Positions 21,197-31,984 of a stretch of DNA of 64,000 nt are shown piece by piece (position 1 is the first letter of the stretch; every line of letters begins with the position of its first letter). The stretch spans positions 20,204,089-20,268,088 of the forward strand of contig CM067304.1 of NCBI GenBank assembly GCA_034231615.1. Reading direction: 5' to 3'. The stretch comes from Meghimatium bilineatum. Taxonomy: Eukaryota > Mollusca > Gastropoda > Stylommatophora > Philomycidae. Below the pieces are notes generated by a model. The model ran no database searches. It saw only the letters and a program-made list of their open reading frames with translations, and was not told the origin of the DNA. A program made the position numbers and the translations under genes.

Positions 21197-23193
21197 ATGT
21201 CTGGAGGAGGGAGTGACTTCAGCGCGCGAGGGGCGGTTGACACCTGCAATGTTGTGATATCGATTCCTGGACCAGATCGAACAGACCCACCAGATAAACA
21301 GCGCTCGGTTAGTGAAGAGGAGATTTTTGAAGAAAATGTTAGTAGGACTTGCTCACCGCAGGAATCTGCACGCGTGCGGTCACCGGATAAGTCATTTAGA
21401 GAGCTGTCCGAACAACCGCAGCTGGTAAAAGAAGATCAATTCAGGTACAAGAAATATCAACAAAACCAAATCAAACCAGAGAAACAACGTTCCCATCATC
21501 AAGTTTGGATACCTAATCAACTTTCTCAACAACGACAACAGCACCAACTGTCACGACAACATCATGATGTAGCCAATACTACACCAAACTTAACGTCAAG
21601 TTCACATAACAACGCAACTAATGTCGTCAAAGAAGGATCAAGTAACTTCTGTCTCTCGACGGAAGATATTGACATTGTTGATTCGGGAAACACAGGAAAT
21701 TATGCTGAGATTACCCTCATAGAAGAAGGATTGAATCATTACGACGGAAAACAAAATTCATCGCAAACAACACTAAATTCATCTGTATCTCCTCGCCTGT
21801 CAAGATGTAAAAGGCAGTCTCGAGTACCCTCTTCAGATGAACCACCAAGTGAAGGAATTCTTTCAGAAAAAGAATGTGTAATCAACAAAGCACAGACTGA
21901 TGACGGAAAAAATTACTGTACTTTTTCTAATGGATCTTCAAAAAAATTATCGTCAGGGACACTCACCGATTCTGAAAGACATAATATTGTGTTCTCAGAA
22001 ATTGAAGCTCGATGTTCAGTCTCAAAAGAGACAAGTCCAGCAGAGATTACTTATAGTGTAATTGATTTTCCGAAACGTCTTTCTGTTGAAAGCGCTTCCG
22101 TTGTAAATTCTATTGCTGTGGACAACGATCAAGTTGGAAAATCTTGGAGCTTTAGAAAAAAGAAAAAAGAAAACGGAGAAAAAGATAAAGCAAACGGCGA
22201 CAAGTCTTCTTGTCGCTTCCTCGGAGTCAGTGAACGCCCCTCCAACACAGAACAAGAGTGCAGCTCAGTTCCACAATCCACAACGCGAGGAAGCAAAGGA
22301 TCACGTCGCCTCGCTAAGCGAGGGATTGGTATGTTCCCTAGCTCCAACTGGCGACGATTAAGGAACACGCTTAAAGCTGCTAATGAGATGCAAAGCTCAA
22401 GGAAACAAAGACACGGTCTCAATCGCGAGGACTCTTTTCTGAAGAAGTTCTCAACGAGAAACCATCAAAACACTCAGAACATTTCCAACTCCCAAGACGA
22501 GGATTCACGAAAATCCTTTTATTCTTCAAGCAAGCTCGAAGGGAAATTTGTAATTCAGCATGATGGTAACTTCATGTATTATTGGCTTCTTGTTGTAACA
22601 ATATCCGTTCTATACAATCTTTGGACATGTATTGCCAGGCAAGCCTTCAGGGAGATCCAACAGGGATGCCCCGCCTGCTGGTACTCATTCGACGCTCTCT
22701 TTGACATCATTTACATCTGTGATATTGTTGTTCAATTCCGTACTGGATACCTAGACCAAGGCCTTATGGTGTACGACTCTAAGAAACTGCGGCAGAACTA
22801 CGCAAAATCTAAAGTGATCTATATTGATTTCATCTGTTTAATACCTTTGGATTTTCTACAGTTTTTTATCGGCATTCACCCAATGATCAGATTTCCTAGA
22901 TTTCTCAAAATCTACAGACCACTTCGGTTCTTGCACATGCTGGAGTCTCGTACAGCTTATCCTAACTTAATTCGTGTTGCAAATTTAACCCACATCCTAT
23001 TTCTAGGTGCACATTGGTTTGCAGCCTTCTACTATATGATTAGTGAAGCTGAAGGATTCAAAGGAGAATGGTCATATCCAAAACCCGTTGGAGAATTTGC
23101 TGATGTTAATCGGAAGTACTTAAGATCTCTATTCTGGTCAACATTGACCCTGACTACAATTGGAGACATTCCGCCACCAGGGAATTCAAACGA
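21197..23193 (+). CDS. Cyclic-nucleotide-gated cation channel, first coding exon (CNGL-like)
   Basis: A plasma-membrane CNG channel subunit, partial. I start at the ATG at 21197 (MSGGGSDFSARG); the frame is open for 9 more codons upstream but has no ATG there. Residues 1-450 are a polar, Gln/Ser/Lys-rich cytoplasmic tail. S1 starts near 460 (MYYWLLVVTISVLYNLW), S2-S3 follow (FDIIYICDIVVQFRTGYLD; VIYIDFICLIPLDFLQFF), and then S4 (FPRFLKIYRPLRFLHMLESR). S5 is NLTHILFLGAHWFAAFYYM. The pore helix and filter are STLTLTTIGDIPPP, with Asp657 where CNG alpha subunits have Glu. The exon ends at a consensus donor (GTAAGT at 23194) after 665 codons plus 2 nt. S6, the C-linker and the cyclic-nucleotide-binding domain were not found downstream, so the next intron probably exceeds 40 kb or the exons lie elsewhere. 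The SEAEGF loop and the TIGD filter suggest a CNGL-type subunit; this subtype is inferred and less certain than the family. Confidence 0.88.
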
Positions 23194-24059
23194 GTAAGTA
23201 TTGCATTTATTAAATAAATTTTGGCTAAATTAACTTATTTTCTGTTCTTCGAATAAATAATATGTGTGTCAGAGAGTGTGTCTGTTTGTTAATTTGTGTT
23301 TTTTCATGTTAATATATGTAATTCTGGGTATTATTCTATGTATTTCTTGATGTTTATTTTTTTTCTTTCTTGATGTTAATTTACTTGACTTTTATGTTAA
23401 TTTCTTTGTTTCTAAAAGTTAATTTCCTTATTTGGTTGTTTTAATTTATTTTATTCTTAGTGTGAATTGCATTGTTTCTTGGTGTGAATTCTTTTAATTT
23501 AAAAATAATATATTTGTTGGGGTGTAAATTCCGTTGCTATTATATTTTGTGTGAGTTTCTTTGTTTCTTGGTGTGAATTTCTTTGTTTCTTGGTGTGAAT
23601 TTCTTTGTTTCTTGGTGTGGGTTCCTTTGTTTCTTAGAGTGAATTTATTTGTTTTTTTTTGTTTTTTGTGTGTGTGTATGAATTCTTTTGTTTCTTTTTG
23701 TGAGATTATTTTTTTCTTTATGTTAATTTTTGCCGTTGATTAAAACTAATTTCTTTTTAATTTTTTACATAATTTTCTCGTGTATTATTTCCTTAAGTTG
23801 CGCACTTAGCGAAGAAGACACATAAGTAATTGATGGAGGACAAAGAGGGATGAGGGACAATGAGGATGGGGATACGGAGGTATAGGGACAAGGGGGTAGA
23901 GGACAAGCGTGAATGAATGGATAAAAAAAGTCCACTTCTGGAAATTTAGTACAAAGTACTATTTGAAAACGAAAAATTAAGACTTGTAAAGGTGTTCTAA
24001 CCTTTGGTTGAAATCTCTGGTGAAAGTTATAAAGTACATTATAGAAAGATAGCCATAGA
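23194..24059 (+). other. Start of CNG intron 1 with a T-rich repeat
   Basis: Intronic if the donor at 23194 is used. At about 23440-23720 a 23-bp word (TTTCTTTGTTTCTTGGTGTG) repeats with drift. 23760-24059 shows nothing recognisable. Confidence 0.7.
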
Positions 24060-24871
24060 TTTAGTATATGTACTGCCGCCGAAGGCGAATGTGTCAGTTA
24101 TTTGGCGCAAAAAAAACGCGATACAAGACATTATCATTTTCTGGACTACATCGTGCTGGAAATGTAGCAGTTGTCCTGTTAGAAGAGATATCCAGCGGGA
24201 GTTTGAGAATGTGTCCTGCTACAAGAGATATCCAGCTGGAGTTTGAGAATGTGTCCTGCTACAAGAGATATCCAGCTGGAGTTTGAGAATGTGTCCTGCT
24301 ACAAGAGATATCCAGCTGGAGTTTGAGAATGTGTCCTGCTACATGAGATATCCAGCTGGAGTTTGAGAATGTGTCCTGCTACAAGAGATATCCAGCTGGA
24401 GTTTGAGAATGTGTCCTGCTACAAGAGATATCCAGCTGGAGTTTGAGAATGTGTCCTGCTACAAGAGATATCCAGCTGGAGTTTGAGAATGTGTCCTGCT
24501 ACAAGAGATATCCAGCGGGAGTTTGAGAATGTGTCCTGCTACAAGAGATATCCAGCGGGAGTTTGAGAATGTGTCCTGCTACAAGAGATATCCAGCGGGA
24601 GTTTGAGAATGTGTCCTGCTACAAGAGATATCCAGCGGGAGTTTGAGAATGTGTCCTGCTACAAGAGATATCCAGCGGGAGTTTGAGAATGTGTCCTGCT
24701 ACAAGAGATATCCAGCGGGAGTTTGAGAATGTGTCCTGCTACAAGAGATATCCAGCGGGAGTTTGAGAATGTGTCCTGCTACAAGAGATATCCAGCGGGA
24801 GTTTGAGAATGTGTCCTGCTACAAGAGATATCCAGCGGGAGTTTGAGAATGTACGATGAAGAAATAGAAGA
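24060..24871 (+). mobile_element. SINE-like family B expanded into a 40-bp satellite
   Basis: 24080-24210 is a family B SINE (GTGTCAGTTATTTGGCGCAA; CTACATCGTGCTGGAAATGT; GATATCCAGCGGGAGTTTGA). Its last 40 bp are then repeated in tandem 17 times to 24850. After the last unit the SINE ends normally (ATGAAGAAATAGAAGAAG). Units 2-8 carry CCAGCTGG and units 1 and 9-17 carry CCAGCGGG, with one private change (ACATGAG) in unit 5, so blocks were amplified separately. Confidence 0.92.
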
Positions 24872-24924
24872 AGTATATGTAGTATAAAAATAAATAGATA
24901 ATAATGATAATAATAATAATAATA

Positions 24925-25316
24925 ATTCCTTAACAACAAAACATAAGAGACAACTGGTTACAACAGAGATGAGATGTCTGAGAAAAGTCACTGGAGTGAC
25001 CAGAAGACACAGAATTAGAAACAATATCATAAAAGAAAGAGTGGGTGTGTTATATCAATTCCACAATACATACAAAACCAACAGATGCAATGGTTTGGTC
25101 ATCTGGAAAGAATGCCGTATGATTCATTAGTTTATAAAGCATATACGAAGAGAGGAGAAGCAGAAAGAAGAGCCAAGGGTAGACCTAGAGTACGCTGGAT
25201 CGACCACATCAAAGAGATATTACACAAACACCAAATAACATTATCTGAAGCTGCCAGAAAAGCGAGAACAAGAACATTGTATCTCCCTCGACACCCGTAA
25301 AGGGTAAAAGAGGAAG
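24925..25316 (+). mobile_element. LINE 3' end, post-RT region
   Basis: Decayed frame: TTEMRCLRKVTGVTRRHRIR, then QMQWFGHLERMPYDSL, KGRPRVRWIDHIKEIL and SEAARKARTRTLYLPRHP with a stop near 25298. It is followed by (AAT)n as the 3' tail. Confidence 0.8.
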
Positions 25317-25324
25317 GAAAGAAT

Positions 25325-25412
25325 AATCATAATAATAATAATAATTACAACAACAATAATAGTAGTAATAATAATAATGATAATTATAATAATAAATAAT
25401 AATAATAATAAT
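25325..25412. repeat. AAT microsatellite
   Basis: Interrupted (AAT)n with AAC and AGT variants, between two oppositely oriented LINE ends. Confidence 0.9.
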
Positions 25413-25680
25413 AACCCGTAAGGGTTAGTATCGGCGCCACATAAGCACAAGTAGCCCTCCAAACACCACTGTCCCCAACCATTTGGAGGAGTGTAGAAAA
25501 ATCATGGCTAGATCAATCCTTGTCGATATCAATCCAGGATTTTCTTCATCCCTTATTCTCCTGCCACCTCAACTGTTCTTTGTGAAATAATTTTAAGGGA
25601 ATTTTGTCTCGTTACATGTTCAAACCAAACAAGTTTACCACTTTTTACTACTGCCAATCCGAACTGTCTTTGAATGATGA
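25413..25680 (-). mobile_element. LINE 3' end
   Basis: The minus strand encodes, across several frames, FGLAVVKSGKLVWFEHVTRQ, MKKILDW, and WRATCAYVAPILTL at the C-terminus. This is the usual ORF2 ending of a Trp-Arg block and then a short hydrophobic tail. It shares the AAT tract with the plus-strand LINE to its left, so the two 3' tails abut. Confidence 0.7.
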
Positions 25681-25796
25681 AATCGGATGTGCTAGGCCTA
25701 CAATGCCCATAACGGTGGCACAACGTAATCTCGCACCCGGCGGAAATCGCACGGATAACCGTGCTGATTAATATGGAGCGAACGAAAACAAACAAA
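25680..25796 (+). mobile_element. SINE-like family C
   Basis: GAAATCGGATGTGCTAGGCC, GGTGGCACAACGTAATC, GGCGGAAATCGCACGGATAA, then GGAGCGAACGAAAACAAAC. It is related to families A and B by the (T)CGGATGTG...GGCC core. A second copy is on the minus strand at 58680-58795. Confidence 0.7.
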
Positions 25797-25867
25797 CAAA
25801 ACTACTGCCAAAAGTAGGTCTTGATAACCTGAAGTTTGTTTATTCCCTGGTGGAACAATATATTATT

Positions 25868-25916
25868 TTGGGTCAAAGGGCATGAGCCCATGGACCGCTG
25901 GACCAGCAACCCAACA
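25868..25916 (+). mobile_element. Very short LINE 3' fragment
   Basis: TCAAAGGGCATGAGCCCATG then GGACCGCTGG and CAGCAACCCAAC: the reverse complement of the 3' end of the LINE at 3340-4015. Only about 48 bp were integrated. Confidence 0.75.
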
Positions 25917-25974
25917 ATATATTACATAGTTTTAAATCATAGAAATATTCCATTATATAGTTTGGGATAATAAG

Positions 25975-26250
25975 AAATTGTAGATTGTTTTCTTTGAGAG
26001 AATGATAAATAGTAAATTGTACAGTTTAGGATAATGATAAATAGTAGATTGTATAGTTTAGGATAATGATAAATAGTAGATTGTATAGTTTAGGATAATG
26101 ATAAATAGTAGATTGTATAGTTTAGAATAATGATAAATAGTAGATTGTATAGTTTAGGATAATGTTAAATAGTAGATTGTATAGTTTAGGATAATGATAA
26201 ATAGTAGATTGTATAGTTTAGGATAATGATAAATAGTAGATTGTATATTA
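25975..26250 (+). repeat. 32-bp minisatellite, array 1
   Basis: Unit TAGTAGATTGTATAGTTTAG then GATAATGATAAA, about 8 units, nearly uniform. Confidence 0.92.
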
Positions 26251-26394
26251 GTAATGCAAAGTTAAGATAAACTGGTTACTAGGAATACCTAACTATGAAC
26301 ATATCTAGATAAAAAGGTATAGAAGAAATATGAAAAAATGACAATTTTTCTACGTTGTGGTCCTATTGGGACCTTTGAATTGTTTGGACCACTG

Positions 26395-26715
26395 TTTCAA
26401 ATTGTATATTGTAGGATAATGAGAAATAATTGAGTGTATAGTTTGCGAGCATGGTAAATAGTAGATTATATAGAGAGGGAGAACAGGGAATAGTAGATAT
26501 TATAGTTTGGGATAATGAAAAATGATAGATTGCGTAGTTTGTGATAATGAGAAATAGTAGATTACATAGTTTCCGATAATGAGAAATAGTAGAATGCATA
26601 GTTTTCGATAATGAGAAATAGTCGATTACATAGTTTCCGATAATGAGAAATAGTAGATTGCATAATTTTCGATAATGAGAAATAGTAGATTGCATAGTTT
26701 TCGATAATGAGACAT
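26395..26715 (+). repeat. 32-bp minisatellite, array 2 (related)
   Basis: Unit TAGTAGATTGCATAGTTTTC then GATAATGAGAAA, about 10 units, more diverged than array 1. The two arrays are homologous with separate homogenisation, and about 145 bp of other sequence lies between them. Confidence 0.9.
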
Positions 26716-26764
26716 ATTAAATTGTATTATTTAAGGTATGAGAGGTAATGGTGCGATAGCGGTG

Positions 26765-27165
26765 TAATCTTTCTATTTTTTCTTCTTCTTCTTCTTTCTG
26801 TCCTCATGTACCTTTCGGTGTTGAGAGGAGAGTTTACGGTCTTTTGCCCTTCTATTTGCCTCTTCTGCTGTTATATTTTCGAGTGTCTCTAATACACTAT
26901 CTATCCACCTTTTACAAGGGCGCCCAATAGGTCGACTGTTTTCGTATGGTTTTTTTTTTCGTTTTTTTTTTCTTGGATAATACTTTGCTCTTTCTGTCTG
27001 GTTATTTGGCCGAACCAAATAACTTGTTGTTTCTGAATCTATTCTAATGTTGACCTGATCACTAATTGTTTTCTTAATTCTTCATTCCTGATTTTGTCTC
27101 TCAATCTAACTCCAATCATACGCCTTACATATTTCATTTCAGTGGTGTTAAGCTTATGAATTGTT
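26765..27165 (-). mobile_element. LINE 3' end, post-RT region
   Basis: The minus strand encodes HKLNTTEMKYVRRMIGVRLR, then GRPCKRWIDSVLETLENITA and EEANRRAKDRKL. The (GAA)n/poly-A-like 3' tail lies at 26775-26795. The frame is shifted in the middle. Confidence 0.8.
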
Positions 27166-27274
27166 AATATTAACCCTTGTAATAGTTAACTTCACAAATT
27201 AATAACATACTCTGTGAGTTCCTAGTTTAGTCAGGTTCTATTTACATTGCTATGTTGTTTCCGTATCTTTGTGC

Positions 27275-27530
27275 TGGGATCCAACCTTGGAGCAATTAGT
27301 AGCAACACTGTGACCTGACATACGTATCATAAGAGACGATTAAGGATGTTTGACTGGGATTGGCTGTCCCATCTTATACGTCATAGTGAATATTAAGACT
27401 TGCTGAAGTCATGTGTGTCGGGAAAAAAAGGTATCGATATCCCAGCGTACATGTAAACCCTATAACACTTTATTTCCTTCTGTGGATTACATCCTGAAAA
27501 TCTGCCGGAGTTTGAGAATGAAGTGTAAAG
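27275..27530 (+). mobile_element. SINE-like family A, old diverged copy
   Basis: Collinear with the family over its whole length (GGATCCAACCTTGGAGCAA; GGGATTGGCTGTCCCATC; CATCCTGAAAATCTGCCGG; GTTTGAGAATGAA) but with many substitutions and small indels. Confidence 0.7.
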
Positions 27531-28160
27531 AGAAAATGATTACTCTGTGTACAGGTTTAACTCGTCTGAGATAAAACGCAAACCTTCAAAGATATATTTG
27601 TTTACTAAATTGACGACAACTCCGACAAAACGTAGTAAAAACATCACTCCAAACATCATTTCTGGTTCTAGTCGACGATTAATATCACTTAATCTTTCTC
27701 CAAGAATCTGTTGATTAATTATCACAACACACCCAAATACACGATCCAACATTTGAAGAGATTGCTTCCCTTTTCTCAAGCCAACACGCACACTCACACA
27801 GAAACATACAGACACACTCTCGTATATAACAAGAAATCAAATCTATATATATATATAATATGTTTGTCGTGTATATAATTGTGTATGACTCTTTTGGCCA
27901 GTGTATCATGAAAGAATTTATGAAAGTATCTTAGACTGCCAAATGTTGCTGGCAGGAAAATGATATTGGCTTTTCTTTTATCAGCGAGATGCCAGTCTGA
28001 AATCTGGGGAGTGTTTTCAAATCAGAAATATGCAGACGAGTATTCAACTCAGATGTTTATTTTTTCCACTAGGTGCAAATTTGGATTCACTGATGTACTT
28101 TACACTACTTCCATATTTATTATTTTCATCGTATTTATCAATGGATAGTGTTCTATCCAT
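27531..28160. other. No gene recognised
   Basis: AT-rich sequence with a short (AT)n at 27843-27860. The longest frames show no family signature. Confidence 0.4.
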
Positions 28161-28173
28161 TACATTTTTTTAA

Positions 28174-28452
28174 CGCCCGTGTATTGACGGGACCCGAAAG
28201 GGGAGCAAAGAATAGCAACACTGTTTACCTTCCACGCATGTCGTAAAAGGCGATTAAGGAGGTTATGGGATGGAGTTGGCTGTCCCATCCCATATAGGGT
28301 CAATGACCCAAAGCCATGCTGAAGTCGAATGTATCAGGCCGAAAGGTGCAGATATCGCAGCAATGCTGTAATCCATGATACCACGCATTCCGTTCTCCGG
28401 ACTACATCCAGCTAATCTGCAGGAGTTTGAGAACGGACGCAGAAGAAGAAGA
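28174..28452 (+). mobile_element. SINE-like family A, full length
   Basis: 5' end CGCCCGTGTATTGACGGGAC; 3' end CGCAGAAGAAGAAG. Flanked by 12-bp direct repeats with one mismatch (ACATTTTTTTAA at 28162-28173, ACATTATTTTAA at 28453-28464). Confidence 0.92.
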
Positions 28453-28589
28453 ACATTATTTTAAAACGTATATTTTATTTTACAGAAATAATTATATTAT
28501 TTCTCTATAATGTTTACGTTTTTTTTAAAAATCTCCTAGTTTTTTTTCTTCTATTATTAGTTTTTATCAGCCTATTTTTGTGTGATAGT

Positions 28590-28724
28590 TTTCAAACTCC
28601 CACCCGATCTCTCTTATAGCAAGATAATCTAATCTATTTTCAGCAGGATGTATTCCAGAGAACAGAAATGCATTGTGTCACCGTTTATTCTGCGACCCGG
28701 GCCTGATACATCCGACTTCGGCAT
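28590..28724 (-). mobile_element. SINE-like family B
   Basis: The minus strand contains CATTCCGAAGTCGGATGTAT-like core sequence, CATCCTGCTGAAAATAGATT, and GAGATCGGGTGGGAGTTTGA at the 3' side. Diverged single copy without the satellite seen at 24172-24850. Confidence 0.65.
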
Positions 28725-29015
28725 TGATAACTAATACATTCAATGTTTTACCCCTTCCACTGAACGAAAGATGTCTGCAACCATATTGCTAGTAGGCCAA
28801 TCGTACGAGAGTCTCGAACTTACGCAAATTTATTCAAGCTCAAAGCTAACCGCTTCTTGCACACGTGAACTTTTTTCCGTTGTCTTTCATCGCTATCGAC
28901 ATAACGACAACCGCTCACTCAGTTTTCGGAAATTGTTGTTTTTACTTCCATAGGAGATAGAAAAAGCATGAATAATGTTAGACATTGGGGGTAGTAGCAA
29001 AAACGTTATAGGCCC

Positions 29016-30030
29016 TATCGGTATGGTGTCCTTAGCTATCGGTATGGTGTCCTTAGCTATCAGTATGGTGTCCTTAGCTATCGGTATGGTGTCCTTAGCT
29101 ATCGGTGTGGTGTCCTTAGCTATCAGTATGGTGTTTTTAGCTATCGATATGGTGTCCTTAGCTATCAGTATGGTGTCCTTAGCTATCGGTATGGTGTCCT
29201 TAGCTATCGGTGTGGTGTCCTTAGCTATCAGTATGGTGTTTTTAGCTATCGATATGGTGTCCTTAGCTATCGGTATCGTGTCCTTAGCTATCGGTATGGT
29301 CTCCTTAGCTATCAAAATGGTGTCCTTAGCTATCGGTGTGGTGTCCTTAGCTATCAGTATGGTGTTTTTAGCTATCGGTATGGTGTCCTTAGCTATCGGT
29401 ATGGTGTCCTTAGCTATCGGTATCGTGTCCTTAGCTATCGGTGTGGTGTCCTTAGCTATCGGTGTGGTGTCCTTCGCTATAAGTATGGTCTTTTTAGCTA
29501 TCGGTATGGTGTCCTTAGCTATCGGTGTGGTGTCCTTAGCTATCAGTATGGTGTTTTTAGCTATCGTTATAGTGTCCTTAGCTATCGGTATGGTGTCCTT
29601 AGCTATCAGTATGGTGTCGTTAGCTATCGGTATGGTGTCCTTAGCTATCGGTATGGTGTCCTTAGCTATCGGTATGGTGTCCTTAGCTATCGGTATGGTG
29701 TCCTTAGCTATCGGTATGGTGTCCTTAGCTATCGGTATGGTGCTTTTAGCTATCGGTATGGTGTTCTTAGCTATCGGTATGGTGTCCTTAGCTATCGGTA
29801 TGGTGTCCTTAGCTATCGGTATGGTGTCCTTAGCTATCGGTATGATGCCCTTAGCTATCAAAATGGTGTCCTTAGCTATCGGTGTGGTGTCCTTAGCTAT
29901 CAGTATGGTGTTTTTAGCTATCGGTATGGTGTCCTTAGATATCGGTATGATGTCCTTAGCTATCGGTATGGTGTATTTAGCTATCGGTATGGTGTCCTTA
30001 GCCATTGGTATGGTCTCCTTAGCTATCGTT
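29016..30030 (+). repeat. 21-bp minisatellite, about 48 units, open on both strands
   Basis: Unit GGTATGGTGTCCTTAGCTAT then C. Seven codons per unit keep a long frame open on each strand (GMVSLAI on plus, PIAKDTI on minus), more than 330 codons each. Variant units (GGTGTGG, AGTATGGTGTTTTTAG, AAAATGG) recur in the same order at about 29311-29390 and 29859-29940, which shows higher-order duplication. I regard both frames as non-coding. Confidence 0.95.
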
Positions 30031-30089
30031 TGAAAGAATCCTCAATCATAGTTTCTACATCACTTTGACCATATATGGAACATGCCAAC

Positions 30090-30180
30090 TCCCGCGCATA
30101 ACTTCCTTGGTCCAGTAAGATGCATGGAAGGTAAACATTGTTGCTGTTCTTTCATCCCTGCCAAGCCTACGCGACATCTT
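30090..30180 (-). mobile_element. SINE-like family A, 5' fragment
   Basis: The minus strand shows the 5' third of the family: GGCTTGGCAGGGATGAAAG, ACAGCAACAATGTTTACC, TTCCATGCAT. Confidence 0.65.
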
Positions 30181-30236
30181 TAGTTTCCTTTTGATTTCAT
30201 TTATTTACCTTTCATATAGGTTTTTTTTAGAGGTTT

Positions 30237-30600
30237 ATGCAACAGAAAACCTTAGTAGATGGCATGCCTTTGTATTGAGGTTATCTTCTTATAAAAGCTT
30301 CATGGCACGTCATCTATACTATCCCGTAGTCGTAACCTTCGATAACAGTTACCATGTTGTTCCGACAGGTCGACGTTGTGTTTGAACTAGTTATGCATAC
30401 GGCGTGGGTGGGGGGAACAACAAAGAAACCTGTCGCAAGGGCCAGAGTTGTGCCCTGATGTCGACGTCTGTATCAGCGGCATTAAACTCGAAACACCATC
30501 GAGTCGGATGACTGTGGAACAGAGGGCGGAGCACTTATGGGAATACCCCACGTGATATGAGGCCAGTTTCTAATCAAGAATAAAGAAGAATCAAGAATCA
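30237..30600 (+). repeat. Dispersed repeat family D
   Basis: About 345 bp shared with 43057-43440 and 53397-53766, all in plus orientation: CCTTAGTAGATGGCATGCCT, GTAACCTTCGATAACAGTTA, AACAACAAAGAAACCTGTCG, GAGGGCGGAGCACTTATGGG. It ends in (CAAGAAT)-type repeats, as a retroposon tail might. Slightly 5'-shorter than the other two copies. No coding capacity. Confidence 0.85.
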
Positions 30601-30604
30601 AGTA

Positions 30605-30800
30605 TATTAGAGGTCAGAATTCCGGGAAGTAAAAGAAGAGGCAGACATAGAAGGAGATGGACAGATGACATCAAAAACTGTATGAAGATGTCATTGAAGG
30701 GAAGGAGGTAGGCAGATTGGCACAGGATAGAGTCGGGTTCATGAGATTAATTGCAATGATAACGTTTGGAAAGAATATGTCACGTGATGATGATGACTCT
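30605..30800 (+). mobile_element. LINE 3' fragment
   Basis: Encodes SKRRGRHRRRWTDDIKNCMK, then a frame break and the 3' end with a (GATGAT) tail. It resembles the GRPRRRW(T/T)DDIK region of the family-3 LINE. Confidence 0.7.
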
Positions 30801-31334
30801 GGAAAGAAATATTTGAGGTCGTTAATATTATACGTACCTACCGTAGCACAGACTACTTAACTGTATAGCATTTTGACTACTGTAACACTCCTTTTACTTG
30901 AGGATTCATCAAACACATAACCCAGCAGGATCGTAGTGGTGACCTCAACACAATTCAGCAATGTCTCTCAATTCTCTGTTCCTTGTTTAAGTCTGAAAAA
31001 TCTTAATTCTATCCAGTCTTTAATGTTGTGAATTCATACTTTCCCTTTCTCCTCATCTTCTCATACTTTCAACTGCCCCTTCGTGATAGTCTTGGAAAGG
31101 AATTCATGCCTCACTACGTGCATTAACTACACAGGTTTGCGACGTTTCACTACTGCCACGAGATGTTCATGTTGATTTGCAGGAACATTTAGTATGTTTC
31201 TCTCGTATATGTCGCGCATATGTTTCTGTATAATGTATGTATACGTTCTCAGAGTGGTCAAAAGAAGCGCTGCGAGGACTGGTTAAAAACTTGACTGAGA
31301 GCCTTTGAAATAGACCAAGATAAATAATAATAAT
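30801..31334. other. No gene recognised
   Basis: Possible old LINE remnant around 30930-31000 (GGATCGTAGTGGTGACCTC resembles 35495-35520), too short to classify. Confidence 0.35.
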
Positions 31335-31820
31335 CATCATCAGGTGCTATGCCGGGTGGTGTAGGCGGTCATGGCTCTCCACAGCTCCCTGTCCACAGCA
31401 TTATGTATCACAGTCGCTGTTGTTTCCTTACCGTGCCAGGTTGTCAAACTAATATTTTCTCACGTTGTCGCCCTCTGTCCCTGTTGCATTCAATTTTGCC
31501 TGTTGTGACTATGTTCTCTAAACCTGCCTGTCTCATGAAGTGGCCAAAAAAAGGAGATTGCCTTTTTCTTATATTGTTGATTAAGGTCCGTTTCGCATTT
31601 GACTCTTTCAACATCTCTACATTAGTTTTTCTAGCAATCCATGGTATTCTCAGCATTCTTCTGTAGAACCACATCTCTGTTGCCTCTAATTTCCCACTTT
31701 CGAGTTTGTTTATTATCCAAGACTCGCACCCATATGTTAGTATAGGAGTTATATAGCACTGCAGAACTCTTTTAATCCTGTTTCTTCTTAGCTTAGTCTT
31801 ATTAGATATATAATAAGAAC
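31335..31820 (-). mobile_element. LINE RT C-terminal fragment (family 2)
   Basis: The minus strand encodes MWFYRRMLRIPWIARKTNVE, then INNIRKRQSPFFGHFMRQAG and ENIVTTGKIECNRDRGRQRE; it ends in an (ATG)n-like tail at the left. Same family as 12125-12520. Confidence 0.85.
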
Positions 31821-31984
31821 GTGAAATATTTTGAGTTACATGGCACTCTACAGTAAAAGGAAAAGGCGCAGGGTATGGTTAAAAGAGGAGAAATAGAGAA
31901 GCCGAGAATAGCTAGAAAAAAAACACGGATATATAAAAAACCATCTATAGTAGTCATCCTGTGCAAGAATTACCAAAGGACATA

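Noticed and set aside
24172-24850. Regular 40-bp repeats resembling a CRISPR array
   Set aside because: The units are directly contiguous with no unique spacers, derive from a SINE tail, and lie in a eukaryotic genome without cas genes.
29016-30030. Two overlapping frames of over 350 codons on opposite strands
   Set aside because: Both are consequences of a 21-bp period without stops; there is no sign of a promoter or domain.
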